Assembly: GCA_013399895.1 (NCBI GenBank)
Contig: VXBA01002156.1
Span: 357,568 to 421,567 of the forward strand
Source: Serilophus lunatus
Lineage: Eukaryota > Chordata > Aves > Passeriformes > Eurylaimidae
DNA length: 64,000 bases
Direction of reading: 5' to 3'
Shown here: positions 1 through 12,100 of the stretch, piece after piece
Layout of the letters: each line of letters begins with the position of its first letter
Numbering within the stretch: the stretch's first letter is position 1
The notes under the pieces: model-generated
Seen by the model: the letters and a program-made list of their open reading frames with translations, nothing else
Told to the model about the DNA's origin: nothing
Databases searched by the model: none
Translations under genes and position numbers: made by a program

Positions 1-101
1 TAGCAAGTTTCTTGACCAAGGGCCTTTGCCTGCATCTCTCTCCCTTTCCATATTCTTCAGGACCATGCCTGTGATAACAAGAGAGGTGTTGGGCCCTCAC
101 C

Positions 102-142
102 TCATTCGCATGGGACACTGTAGCTCATCACTGCAGTTTCTT
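102..142 (-). CDS. Gene A exon 35 (last coding exon, stop)
   Basis: 41 nt, reads EETAVMSYSVPCE then TGA; aligned with the human EYNAPCS tail, keeping the C-terminal disulfide Cys. Acceptor TGTCTTCCAG. No AATAAA in the remaining 101 bp to the window edge. Confidence 0.92.
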
Positions 143-3100
143 CTGGAAGACAAGGAAAAAAGTGTCAGTGAGATACATTTGCCAAGAGCTCACTAAAGCA
201 AGCCAGCATTGCGTTATCGTTCCTAGGAGAGGTGTCCCTTCAGCTTACGGGCTCTGACTCTCCTATGCTGTGACACATGAACCACTGGTATGTGCCCATG
301 ACTCTGTGCAGCTGGTCCAGATTCACCCAAGTCATTGAGGTTTGTGATCTTTTGAGCCTGTAAGTCCCAATGATCTTCACTGCAGTTATGAATCCCTCAC
401 TTTCTGAAGGAATAGCAGTCCCTGATGCATTTCTAGCTTTTCCTCCCACTAGGGGCCTCACAGAATAGGGAACAAGTTTGTTTTGGTGTAATTCTTCTAA
501 GAGGGCCCTTACTGTTCTAAGTCATCCCCTCACTATGGTCCCTCTGCCTTTGCTAACCCCCACAAAATGAATGCTCAAAAGCATGACTCCCTGCTCCACT
601 CTTGTTGGGAGAGCTAGACCATGAGTGGTTCTACTTCCAACTTCAGGCTTGCAAGTTCTGGGGCCAGAGAGAGAGAAGGATCTACCATTTTGAAAACTGA
701 GACAGTACGTTCATCCCTATAGAGTTTCTAAAGGGCAGTCAGATAACCATATCAGGGATGGTATTACCTTACTTGACAAATTCAGACAATTTCCAGTGGT
801 ACATTTGGGAGGTTTTTGCAGTATAGCATCTGAGCTCACCTGGCATGTAGTAATCGTAGACCTTGATATTAGCTGGTTTACGATCCTTCACTTCCATGTC
901 CTGCTCCACCAGGAAAGTATAGGTTTGAGGCTGTCTAGTTAGCTAAGACCAAGAAATGCAAGGATTAAAGCCAGAACTCAAGCACTTTAAGACAATCCCT
1001 TCCACTTGTTTGCACTCAGGCTCTATGGAGACCTCACCACTGTAACAGACCTGTTCTGTTTTCTAATCCATTTCAGAAATATGTTTTACTGCATGTTCTG
1101 TGACTATCTCCCTTTTTTTGGTCACAAAATTAGTTCAAGTGAAATATTACATCTACAGAGTTGGTGTGCATTAGGTACCTAAATGTAGCACTGATGTTCC
1201 CAACTAATCCCATTTTGCCATCCAGCTTTGCTCTGAGCTCCTTCATGCATCTTGCCTCACTGGCTACTTTCTTATATGCAATCATATCATCTCTTATTCT
1301 CCAGTGTTACACAACCCTCATAATTAAGCAGACAAATACATGGTGGGGATGAACATCTGCTCAATGGTAGTAATCACATGACTTGCTGTTGATTGGGTTG
1401 CACCTTGTGCTACTTGGCAGCTCTTGCTGAAATATTTCTCTGTACTGCCTTTCTGTTCTGTGCAGTAGATGTAACTAAAGCAGCATCTCTGTAAGCCTAA
1501 TGAATCCACATGGCAATACCTTGCTTCCTATGAGGCCAGCTTAGCTCAACTTACTGACAGAAACCGGGGATGAAGAATCACAGAAATGTACAAGTGCTCT
1601 TGGAAATTCTGAAGTTTTAAATACACATCAGGTCTTGGTTTTGGTGATGTTTAAATATGCACATAGCTAGAGAAAGGCTAGAGTCATTAATCTGTTGATT
1701 AGTGAGGCTGTGGAATGAGCACTGCTGTTCACACAATGATTTGGTTTAATTTTGAGTGATCTTGGCAAAATCCATGAGCAGTCTTGTATGTTCCTTACTG
1801 CATTCAGGCTGCTTAAGAGCTTTCTAAGAATTCAGGCTTGCTTGGATTTACAGATGGATGCTACTACTACTCTCGAATCCTGATCAGGCTCTATATGTGG
1901 ACTTCCAGCAGCTTCTGAGCAGTGCCAACTGATGGAGGCTTACCATCAGGATTAGCCTCATTTCACCAAGTGGCCCTGTATGTGGCTCTACAGCTGAACT
2001 GCTGCAGACACAATAGTCTTCTCCACAACACACTAGAGAAGTGTTTTGTGACACAATACACTTCTCCAGCTCAACAAATGTGGCTGCTGTGCAGGAACAG
2101 CAGCTCAGGATACTTAAAATATTAATGAAACCAATATACAAGAGTAAGCTAAAAGCTATCTGTTAGTCTATAGCCCTTTTAATGATGATGTTAGCCCAAA
2201 TTATACTCACCTCCTCCAGGTAGAGAATGATTTTGTCAGCTTCACTTTCAACTTTCTTCACTAAAGGCATTTTCTTTAGCTGAAAATAGGGGAATTATGT
2301 TAGAAAGAATTTAAAGCAGAAACATTCAGGGATATTTGTCCTTGTGAGAGTATGGACAAAATTTTGATGTGGCCAGGGAAGCCCTCGAAGGGGAAGGCAA
2401 GGTGCAGCCTGGAAGAGACTTGGAGTGTAAGGATTTCTAAGGAAGAAAATAACCATGTTTCTCTCCCCACAAGACTGATCACAGTTCTGCATACAATCCT
2501 GCATGATGAACATCCATCACTGTTCCCATTCCAGCTGGACATAAATTTGCGGCCTCACCTCTTCCAGTGAACTTGCCACGGGGCTGTATCCAGACAGCAG
2601 CTCCACTTGGATCAGGACCATGTTGGTGGACACACGGTTCCCTGTGTAGCTGCAGCAGGAACCCAGGGGACAGGACTAATGTTACTTTCTGAGTCATGAT
2701 CTCCAGATACTTACTCCAGCCCAGCTTTGGTACTCAGGTGGAGGAGTCTGCCTTTCTTTCCAGTGTTTCTCCTGTAAGCATACCTATTTCTGTACTGTAA
2801 TAAATCTCTGTGCTTCCCCTGATCTCTCTTTTCATTGTGCTGAGCCAAGGAGAGTAAGTTTCTTGGAAGCCTTCTGGTGTTACCTTCCTTAGACATGGCA
2901 GGGAACTTCACAACTTACACCTGTTCTCTTGGCAGTACTGTCCCAAGTCAGGCAGGAGTACAGCAGAGGAGAGTGGTGTGACAGTCAGCCAGGAGCAGAG
3001 GAGGGAAGACTTACAAATATGTGTCAGTCCCACAGGACCTTCACATCACTAGTGTTTTGAGACCTAATCCTAGAAGGGAGTGACACCCACAGACTTTAGG

Positions 3101-6100
3101 AGAACTTGTGGTGATTGGCATGGTACGGACATGGTGCTGACAGCACTATAGCCCAAGTTCTTCCTCTGGGGCATTGTACCTTTCACCTAGCTGAGGAGAG
3201 CACAGTTAAATAAGTGGGGACATCTTATCACTTGGACCTCATGAGTGAAGGGGGGGCCCTGTCATCAAGAGATTGGTGTGGTACGGGAAGCCTGCTAGCA
3301 CAGGGGAGAAAAGGAACAACTGAGTGTCTCCTACCGAGCATGAATGGTGACAGGGAACTGGGTGGCCTTGGGTGCGGTGCACTCTGTCTGCACTGACAGG
3401 GCAAAGGTGGCATCGCTCCTCGGTGGAGGGAGGTGGTACCGCAGAATGGCCTGCCAGGAAAGAAAGAAGCTACATGGCAGAGAATAGTAGGGTTTCCTTG
3501 CTGCAGAGGATCCTTGGCTAGACTTGGCTGCTGTTTGCTGTCTTGCACTGGCATAAGAGAAAACTATGCGGCAGAAGCAGAGGTTCCAGTAGTGCACTGC
3601 TCCTGGTGGACTTCTTGGAGGACAGGAGGTGCTCTGACTGGGTGGAGATAATCCAGATTTCATCTGGGGAGTTGCTGTTCCCTTCCTGCTGGATCACAGC
3701 TATTCCCATCAGCCTTGAAACCCAGATTCTTGCAAGTTACTGCAGCAGTTTGTTTTCAGTCCTGGCTAATTAAGACATCCTCTGGCTTTTAAGGCCAGAC
3801 AGACTTTTTCTTCCTGGCTGGACTTACCTGCAGGAAAAGACACCCATGGCCCTGCACACGCACAGTATAATCTTGGGGAATGACTGGCAGCTCCACTCTC
3901 TGCAGCAGGAGGCGATTGTTTTTGTCTACTTGGAAGTTTTGGTTGAACCCCATAGAAGTGAGAGAAACCTGGAGATCAGGGCCATCGTTGCTGAAGATTT
4001 TGGTCGCATACAGGGCTAGGGCTTCCAGAGCAACCACTGTGTCCTGAAGAAAGAGATGAAAAGTGGGAAAAATAGAATTCCTGCTTCCTATGTATGCCCA
4101 GTCCTTAGCCTTTCCCTCACTCATATTGCAACTACAGCACAATAAAGGTTGAACTTTTATCATGGGATTGTCCCAGAGAAATATAAATATTCACCTTTTC
4201 CCCACTTTCAGGAGCCATAAATCCATATACACTTTTTAAAATTCTTTTTCTTTGTTACTATGTGGTGTTAGAACCCACTGCTCTCAAAAAACAGCATCAC
4301 CTCTGATGACAATGGTGGCTCAAGGGGATTACCTGGGTTGAAGCAAAGCCTCCATATGGGTTTTGCTGCTTTGTGAGCCAAGACACAATCTGGGATGCCT
4401 TTCTGATTTCATCTGATGACAAACTTGACTTTGTAAGGTGAGCCATGAGGATACTAGATGTCAATTCCACATCAACAGATGGAGCCCGATACCAATACAG
4501 GGAATCTTCTTCTTGTTTGTACTGCTGACTCCAGAATATTTGGTCATCTGGAGGGGGAGTGGGAACACTTATGGAGTATGTAGCTGTATTTAATGACTTT
4601 GGAGTCCTACTCAGCCCCTGGATTTAGGTACTGAGTGAACATATACGTTGGACAAGATATTGGTGCACATCTCCCTATTTGCCCCCCATACCCTGCTTTT
4701 CCCAGTAAAAATCTAGCCTTGCAGGCTGGGGAAGAGCTCTACAACATGCACAAAACTCTCCTGATTTGGATGACTCGGAGGCCAGGACTGTGAGACCACC
4801 CATAGAGAGAATCTGTCTCACAGTATAGATATAACCTGTGACAGTTTGGCAGAGCCTATCCAAGCCTTGGACTCCCCACAAAGCTCTGGCAGTGCCACCC
4901 CCTCCTGCCCATCAATTCCTTGGTTGTTCAACCCAGCGGTCTCCACATAATTCTGCAAATGACCCTCCCTCCTGCCCCACAGTCTTTGGTACCTGATATT
5001 ATGGCTGCCTTATCCAATCTTTTGAGGATTTTCTGCCTGAGTGCCTTATCACCTGCTACTGCAAAGGCATTTGCAGCTAGTGCCAGGCTGTAGAGGTTGG
5101 AACTGCCAGTATCAGCATTGACCAGGTCCTTTATACAGTTCAAAGCTTTCTGCACAACTAGGTCCTAGGATGGAATTGAAAGCACACTCACTACAGGCAG
5201 AGTTATTGGGAAGGGAATGCAGCTTGGACATGTGCAGAGGGTGGAAACAGGAACAGAACATATGGGGAGAAAACTGGTAATATACCCCCATGTGCACAGA
5301 GGCAGAGCACCCACACACTGCCTGCAGAGCTGCTGCACACACAGCTCATCCCCGCTGCTGATACTCACAGAGTGTGGCATCCCAGAGTGTATGAGAGCTG
5401 TGACGATCACAGAGCTCAGCCCCAGTCCTTCCTCCACTGCACCCTGCAGCCACCACAAAAGAGAGAGCCACCAAAAAAGGCTGCTGTGAGAAGGGGGAGG
5501 GGAACATTTTACAGTGCCTACTGCTCCCCTAGCAAGGCCAGCATAGGGAACAGTGCTGGTCTTATTCCTTCTGCTAAGGAAGTACAGGGCAACCCTCTGC
5601 TGGACACATTCTCCTTTCCCCTCCCATGCATAAGATTTTCAGTAGCAGATTTCAGTGCCAGGGTAATGTGATGTTCCCACAATCTCTATGCAAGGTGGCA
5701 TGTGTTAGCTTTTGAGATAGAGGTAGGGTGGGACAACAGTTCAGTTCCCACGTGCTCATCATCTAACACAAACCTCCACCATTCATAACTTGAAAAAGTG
5801 CCACCATGACTAAGTAATCCTGAGTGTCACCCAAGGGTGACCTTGGGCACATCAGAGCCTTACTCCTGCAGTAGAGTTTGTTGGAAAGTGAAGGAGCTCT
5901 GAGGTACCTAAGGAACTACCAGGACATATCATACCATCAGGCCATTGTTGAAGAGCTTCCCCACACTCTTGAAGCAGCCAGATGGAGTCTGACTTTTAAT
6001 CAGGGCACTGGCAGCATCCTTTATATTTTGTTCATCTATGTGGATGAAGTCCCGGGCTTGGCTGAAGGTCTTCAGGACAAGGGCAGTAAGCCTAGGGCCA

Positions 6101-9100
6101 AGAAAAGGAAGAAGAAAATAGAACTGAGCCAGTCACTGATTCCCATCTCCAGCAGGAGACAGGAGTCTCTGCATTTTCCACTATGTCACCCTTGCAGAAA
6201 TACCAGCAGGCAGATGAAGAACTCTGCAGATGAAGAACTAGAAGCAATGAACATGAGTTAGATGCTCTTGAAGCTCAAGCTCAGATCCATTTGCATCGAG
6301 AGAAAAATTCAGCTTATCAGAGGGAAGCACAGTTCAGTGCTTCTTCCTTCAGAGCTCTGTCAATTCCAATGGAGTGCACTGTTGTCTCTGAGGACTGACA
6401 TTTAATGAGCTCCCTCAGACCCGTTTCCAGTCTTGCTTGGGCACAAAGCTCTCTTAAAAACTTGAAAAGAAAGTGCCTTTGCAGCCAAGTTTACAGAATC
6501 AGCCTCATTTGGGGTGCCCAAGCTCAAACAATCCGATGGGGTACTTCAAGTTAATTCATTGGCACAGTTCCCTTTCAAAAATCTCAGAATCGATTTCTCT
6601 TCAAAACTCCACACCTTCAGACTTCCTTAGTTTCCCCAGACCAAAATCCAAGCCAGGCTGAGCTAGACCAGGTCAATCTGTTGTTCCTCAGTTATATCTG
6701 GATACTTCTGCTTACCAAGTGTTTCCTGGCTCACTTCCTTCCCCAAAGGCACTGTATGAGCCATCTGTGTGCTTGTACAGGAGCTGCCGCTGATACCCTG
6801 TGGGAAGAGGCTGGGGTTAGTGAAGATGATCTGTGTCTGTCGTGTTCTCAAGGTGATAACCTGCCCCACCAATCCTGCTGATCGTTACAGAGAGCATTAT
6901 CTCTGAGGAATTTAGCAGATAGATGCCGTGTACTGCTTGTTCTGAGGAGACACAGTAGCCTGATTTACACTTCTGCAATTACCATGGTGTCAGAAAAGTG
7001 ATGGTGCACAAATCCTCTTCAGCACCAAGCCTCTGCTGCAATTCCTACTGCACAACTAATGTAGTGGACATCACCAGCTTAATGAGAAGAAATCCACTCA
7101 CCACTTTCCAGATAGCCAATTGCCTTCTGTTTGATTTCTGGAGTCAGTTGTCCTGTTTCTTCAAGGTATCGTGTGATAAAGACGTTTGGGGCAAAATGAA
7201 CCATGTTCTGCTCACCACAGCCACTGGACATCTGGAGGAGATCATCTATGTTGTCCAGTGCTGTTCCCAAAATGTCACCTGTAGGACAGAACCAGAGCTT
7301 TGGGAGCTATACATATTCTTGCATGTAAAAAATTCTGATCTCATTGATTCTCCAGATAGCCTGCTAAGACTGATGTCAGTTCACCTCTGCTCATGTGATG
7401 TCTATACGAGGAGCCGTGGTATGGTACTTGCCTATCTTTCCCTTGACTCAGTGAAATTTTATGTCCATTCAGTGCCACTTGCATAAAAGAGGTGAGGTAC
7501 TTCTCTGAAAGACAGTATTGCACCTTGTTGTATGCATTCCCTCTTATTACTCTGTTTGCTAAAGCAGACACAGTGGCAGCAGAAAAGAAGTGTCATGTAG
7601 GGAAAAATATTACTTTCCAAGAGCCCCCTAAAACTCACCTAAGAAAGAGATGTGGGCTCTTTCTGAGCCAAAGACGATGTTCTCTGGCATTGTAAAAGTG
7701 ATTGTCTCTGAAGCTGAAGTTCCTGCAAAAGGCAAAAACATCAGGACAACAACAGGCTCAAAGGAGATGGCAGAGTCAAAGGCATCCTCCAGAAGATGGT
7801 GTAAACAAGGGTGGGATCACCTCATCAGTTGGTGAAATCAGTGTCCAAAAGAGAGGATGACACAGAGATCAGGCCACACAGTGATAAAGGGCTGTGATGT
7901 TGTTAGGCTGTGGCTTGGTGCTGCCAGGGGCTTATAGTACTGGGTAGGGCTGAATGGCTCTGCCTACCCAAAAAAGCTCCAAAATCCTTGGCCTTCTACT
8001 CCCTATAAATCTCCAGACAGTCCTAGAGTTGTTCAGACACCACAGTGCTTCTGTCTGATCTTGTTCTGTGCACATGTACAGCCCCAGTAGTAAGATGGTC
8101 TCTGGGGTCTCTACACCTACCTTCAGGGCATAGAAGTGACGTGTGGGTCTTTTCCTCCAGCTGCCCCTCTGCCTGGCAGGAAAAAGGCTGGTCAGCTCAG
8201 AAGGGAGAGCAGAAAAATGAGACAGCAGCTGCACAGCACTCTACCTTCCCACACCTTTTCTGCTGCTTTTTCTGTCTTCATGGGCCACGGCCAAGGGCCT
8301 CACACAGGCAGCAGGGATATGTGTGCCAACAGTGAAGTTTTACAGAGAAGTAGGTTTCTAAGCTACTACATGACCTTTGACCCCACTGCTCTGCTAGCAA
8401 GCAGTTCTGACATTTCTGTCCATTTGAGGGGAGGAGTTCATGCTCCAATCCAACCTACCCTTAGAATCACTCCTTGACCAGCCTCTCCAAGAATTGTACC
8501 TACCTGCCCAGCTGATTCTGCCTTCCCAGAGCCACCCACCAGGCTGTTTTGAGCCAGATCCAGTTCTGACCTCACCAGAACCCTGAAATGTAGTCTGACC
8601 TTCACCAGCAGATGTTTAATTACTGTGTCCTTCCCTCCTGACTCTGGCACAACAGCTGTACTCTCAGTGCAAACATCTTCCTGCTCCATCACCTCAGCAG
8701 TGACAGTGAAATTCACTTTCCCTGAAAAACAAAACATCAAGAGTCCAGTTGGCACATCCATGTCTATGTCTTAGTTAGCTCAGCCTAAGACTGCTTTCTC
8801 ATGCTTCCCATAGTAGGACAGTCTCCCTTCCAGCTCAGCTCGTTTCCTCAAGCGGCTCTACCAGTGTGTCCCCATCCTGCCCCTCCCTTGTTCCCTTACC
8901 TAATTTTGTAGCCTTCACATCCCAGAAAAACGTTTTTGCTGAATCAGGACACAGACAAACAGTGAACCTGACATTTGCATGCACAAATTCAAAATCCATG
9001 GAGTCCATTAGGCTAAGCTGAAGCTAGAGGTGAAACAAAAAGGAGTTCAGGTTACAGAGCTGCTGCTGTGTTTTTCCTTTCAGCTCCTTGATGCAAATGA

Positions 9101-12100
9101 GTCAATCCCAGAAGCCAAGTGTGAGTACAATGTCAACAACGTCAACAACGTCACCTGTGGGACACCAACAGTGTGCAATGGATATTGCAGTCATGTAGGG
9201 TTCATCTTGTGAGGAGGGATAAACTGGACCAAGATGGTCAGTGTGGAGCTTTTACTGAAAAGCTTCTTGGTGTTTTTTGCCCAGCATCTTAGGAGGTAGT
9301 TCCTTGTCTGGGTCTCTATCAGCGAAGTATTTATCCCACATCCCCCTGCTCAAAAACCATCCAGGAGGGAGCCACTCACCACCATGCACTGCTTGAGGTA
9401 GCTGAAGACTTTGACTTTCAGGGGAAATGACTCTCCCCGGAAAACAGAATATGGCAAAGTAGGTTCCACGAAGAAGGGCTTGAAGCTCCGCAGGTTGGCT
9501 GTCTCTGAGATTCCCAAGCCATGGCTCTCTGAGGTGCAGAAGGTCATAGCTCTCCAGTCTGTGATACTGTCTGGCACTGTGACAGCTAGCTCAGCAGCAC
9601 CTGAGTCACTGAGGAGAAAACAGAGTGGAAGGGGTTGTCTCCACTCCTGGAAAGATTTCTCTTGGGATGACAAATGCAGACTATGAGATGAAAGTGTGTG
9701 TGAAGGTATGAGGATTCCTAAGAAGGAGGACATAGATATGGAAAGAATAGCAAACAGGTGACCAAGGAATGACTGAGAGGAAAATGCAACCCAAAGCTTG
9801 CTTCTGAAAAGTGTTGCACCTGATATTCTTTTTTTGTCCAGGCACACAGGGCTCCCAGGGGTCTGTGTTATACAGACAGTCTGTGTCATGGAGTATTGTG
9901 TGGCACTTCCACCACACTACCATCTGAACTCCCAAACATAGCTTAGCAGTCATCATTTTGAGTGTCACTCACAGATCTGCATACACAAAACAGAAGATGG
10001 TCTCTGCCCTGAAAGACCATAATCTAGCCAAATGAAATAGAGAGGCAGAGATCCATTTTTGCAGATGGAGAACATGGGCAGATGGGAGAATTATGAAAAA
10101 CAAGGTGTGGGAATAAGGGAAGAACAGTGGATGCTGCTAAACTTGACTTTAGCAAGGCCTTCTACACAGCATCCTGTAGAATCCTTGTAGCCACGTTATT
10201 GTGGACTGGACAAATGGATGGTAAGGTAAGCAGAAAAATCACTGGACCACTGTGGACAAAAGATGGTTATTGGTGACATGAAGTCTGTTTACACATGACA
10301 TCCCTCAGGGACCAACATTTGGGGCAATAGTGTCTAATGGCTTTATTGATGACCTGGGTAATAGGAGAGAGCACATCCTTAGCAAGATTGGCAGACTAAT
10401 CTTATTATGCATTAGCAGACTATACCTTGTTAGGGAAGGGTTCCTGTTATCAGGAGGGATATCTGGAGGGAAAGGTTGTTATTACGAGGCATCTTGAGAA
10501 GCTGTAAAAATGGGCTTGAAAATGGGAAAATTCTGTATCTGGGATGGAATAATATCATACAACCGTGCAGTCTATGCAATGACTGAATACTAGACAACTT
10601 TACAGAAAACGAGGTCCTGGTGGATAACAGGTTGAGCATGAGACATCTCATATGCCCTTACAGCAATGAATGCCATCTAATTCTGGACTGTATTAAGAAG
10701 ACTACAGCTAGTAAGTTGAGAAAAGTTATTTTCCCCCTGTATTCCTCCATTTGGGACCATATTTGGAGTACTGTGTCCCATTTTTGTCTTCCAGTATACG
10801 AAAGACATTGAAATAACTGAATGCATCCAGTGGAGGACTATCAAGATGGTCAGGGGACTGGGGCATTTGATGTACAAGGAATGGCTGAAGGAACTGGGGT
10901 CTTCAAGCTTTGGAGGGAAAGGAGAGATGTTTTAGCCTTTTAAAGCTACTTATTATGAAGATGCAGAGACAACAGAATCTATCTTTTCTGAGGTACATAT
11001 TGATAGGATAAAAGGTAACAGATGCAAATTGGAACATGGGAAAATCTGACCTGATATAAGAAAAAAACTGCTGTGAGGATGGTCAAACATTGAAACAGAT
11101 GTGCAGATAGTTTGTAGAATCTCCATCCTTGGACATACAGACCACTTGACTACAACTTAATCTTACTGGACTTGCCTTGTGTAGGATGTTGATCTACAGA
11201 CTTTTGGAGGCCTCTTCCATCCTATAGCAGTGTGTGATGTTAAGTTCTTAGAAGCATTTGGAAAATCTCATCAGAGACAGGAACTGAATCAAAACTCCAT
11301 TGTCCTTATCCATTTCTTCATTCCTCCCTTTTCTTATTTGTGCAGAGAAGGCAATAGCGCCCTGGCTCTGCTCTTGCCCTTTCCATCTACTGCAGCTGGT
11401 AGAAAGTCTGAACCCATGTGGGGGTCACAACCCATAATTACTCACTTGATGGGAACCAGAGTCCAGATGAATGTTTCTGGAAACCAGGTACGTACTGGCT
11501 CTGACTTGCTACCCAGCTCAACGTGTTCTGAGTCAGCATGTTCAACAGCAGCATCTGTTTCTGGGTCCAAGTTGTCCAACTCTGCCAGCTCGTCATAAGC
11601 TATTTGGAATACAAATGTTCATTCAAAAGGCAGAGCAACTGTGAAATCAGGACTGAGTTCAGCTGGGAAAAGCTCAGTTTTCCATTCCTCCCACTCCCAC
11701 CCCAATCCCACCCATCCTCTTCTAAATGCCTTCAACCTATTTCAGTATTGTCTTCCATAAGACAACCCAGGAGGCTAGGTGGATTCCAGTATGTGTGTGT
11801 TCCCCCATGAAACACTTTACCTGCTCACAGTTTTGCTCTCAGATCCTGCAGAAAAGTTTGGATACTGCCCAATGCCAATTTTGGCTGATTCTCTGGTTTC
11901 CAGCAAGATTTTTCCTAGTCTTACAAATAGATTTTCCTTCCTGAGACAGCTGCCCCATTTCCCCACTTCCTGCCAGCAGAAAACTTCCAAGCAGGTTCTT
12001 CCTTTGCAGCCACCCCTCTGCCCCTCCAGTGCACTGGACATACACACATGCCAGGACCTTTCCCCTCTTCCTTTGTTGCACATCTCCTGTGCAGCCTCCC

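Noticed and set aside
1884..2141. 85-codon minus-strand frame between gene A exons 33 and 34
   Set aside because: No splice context and no similarity to the family; exons on both sides join directly in phase.
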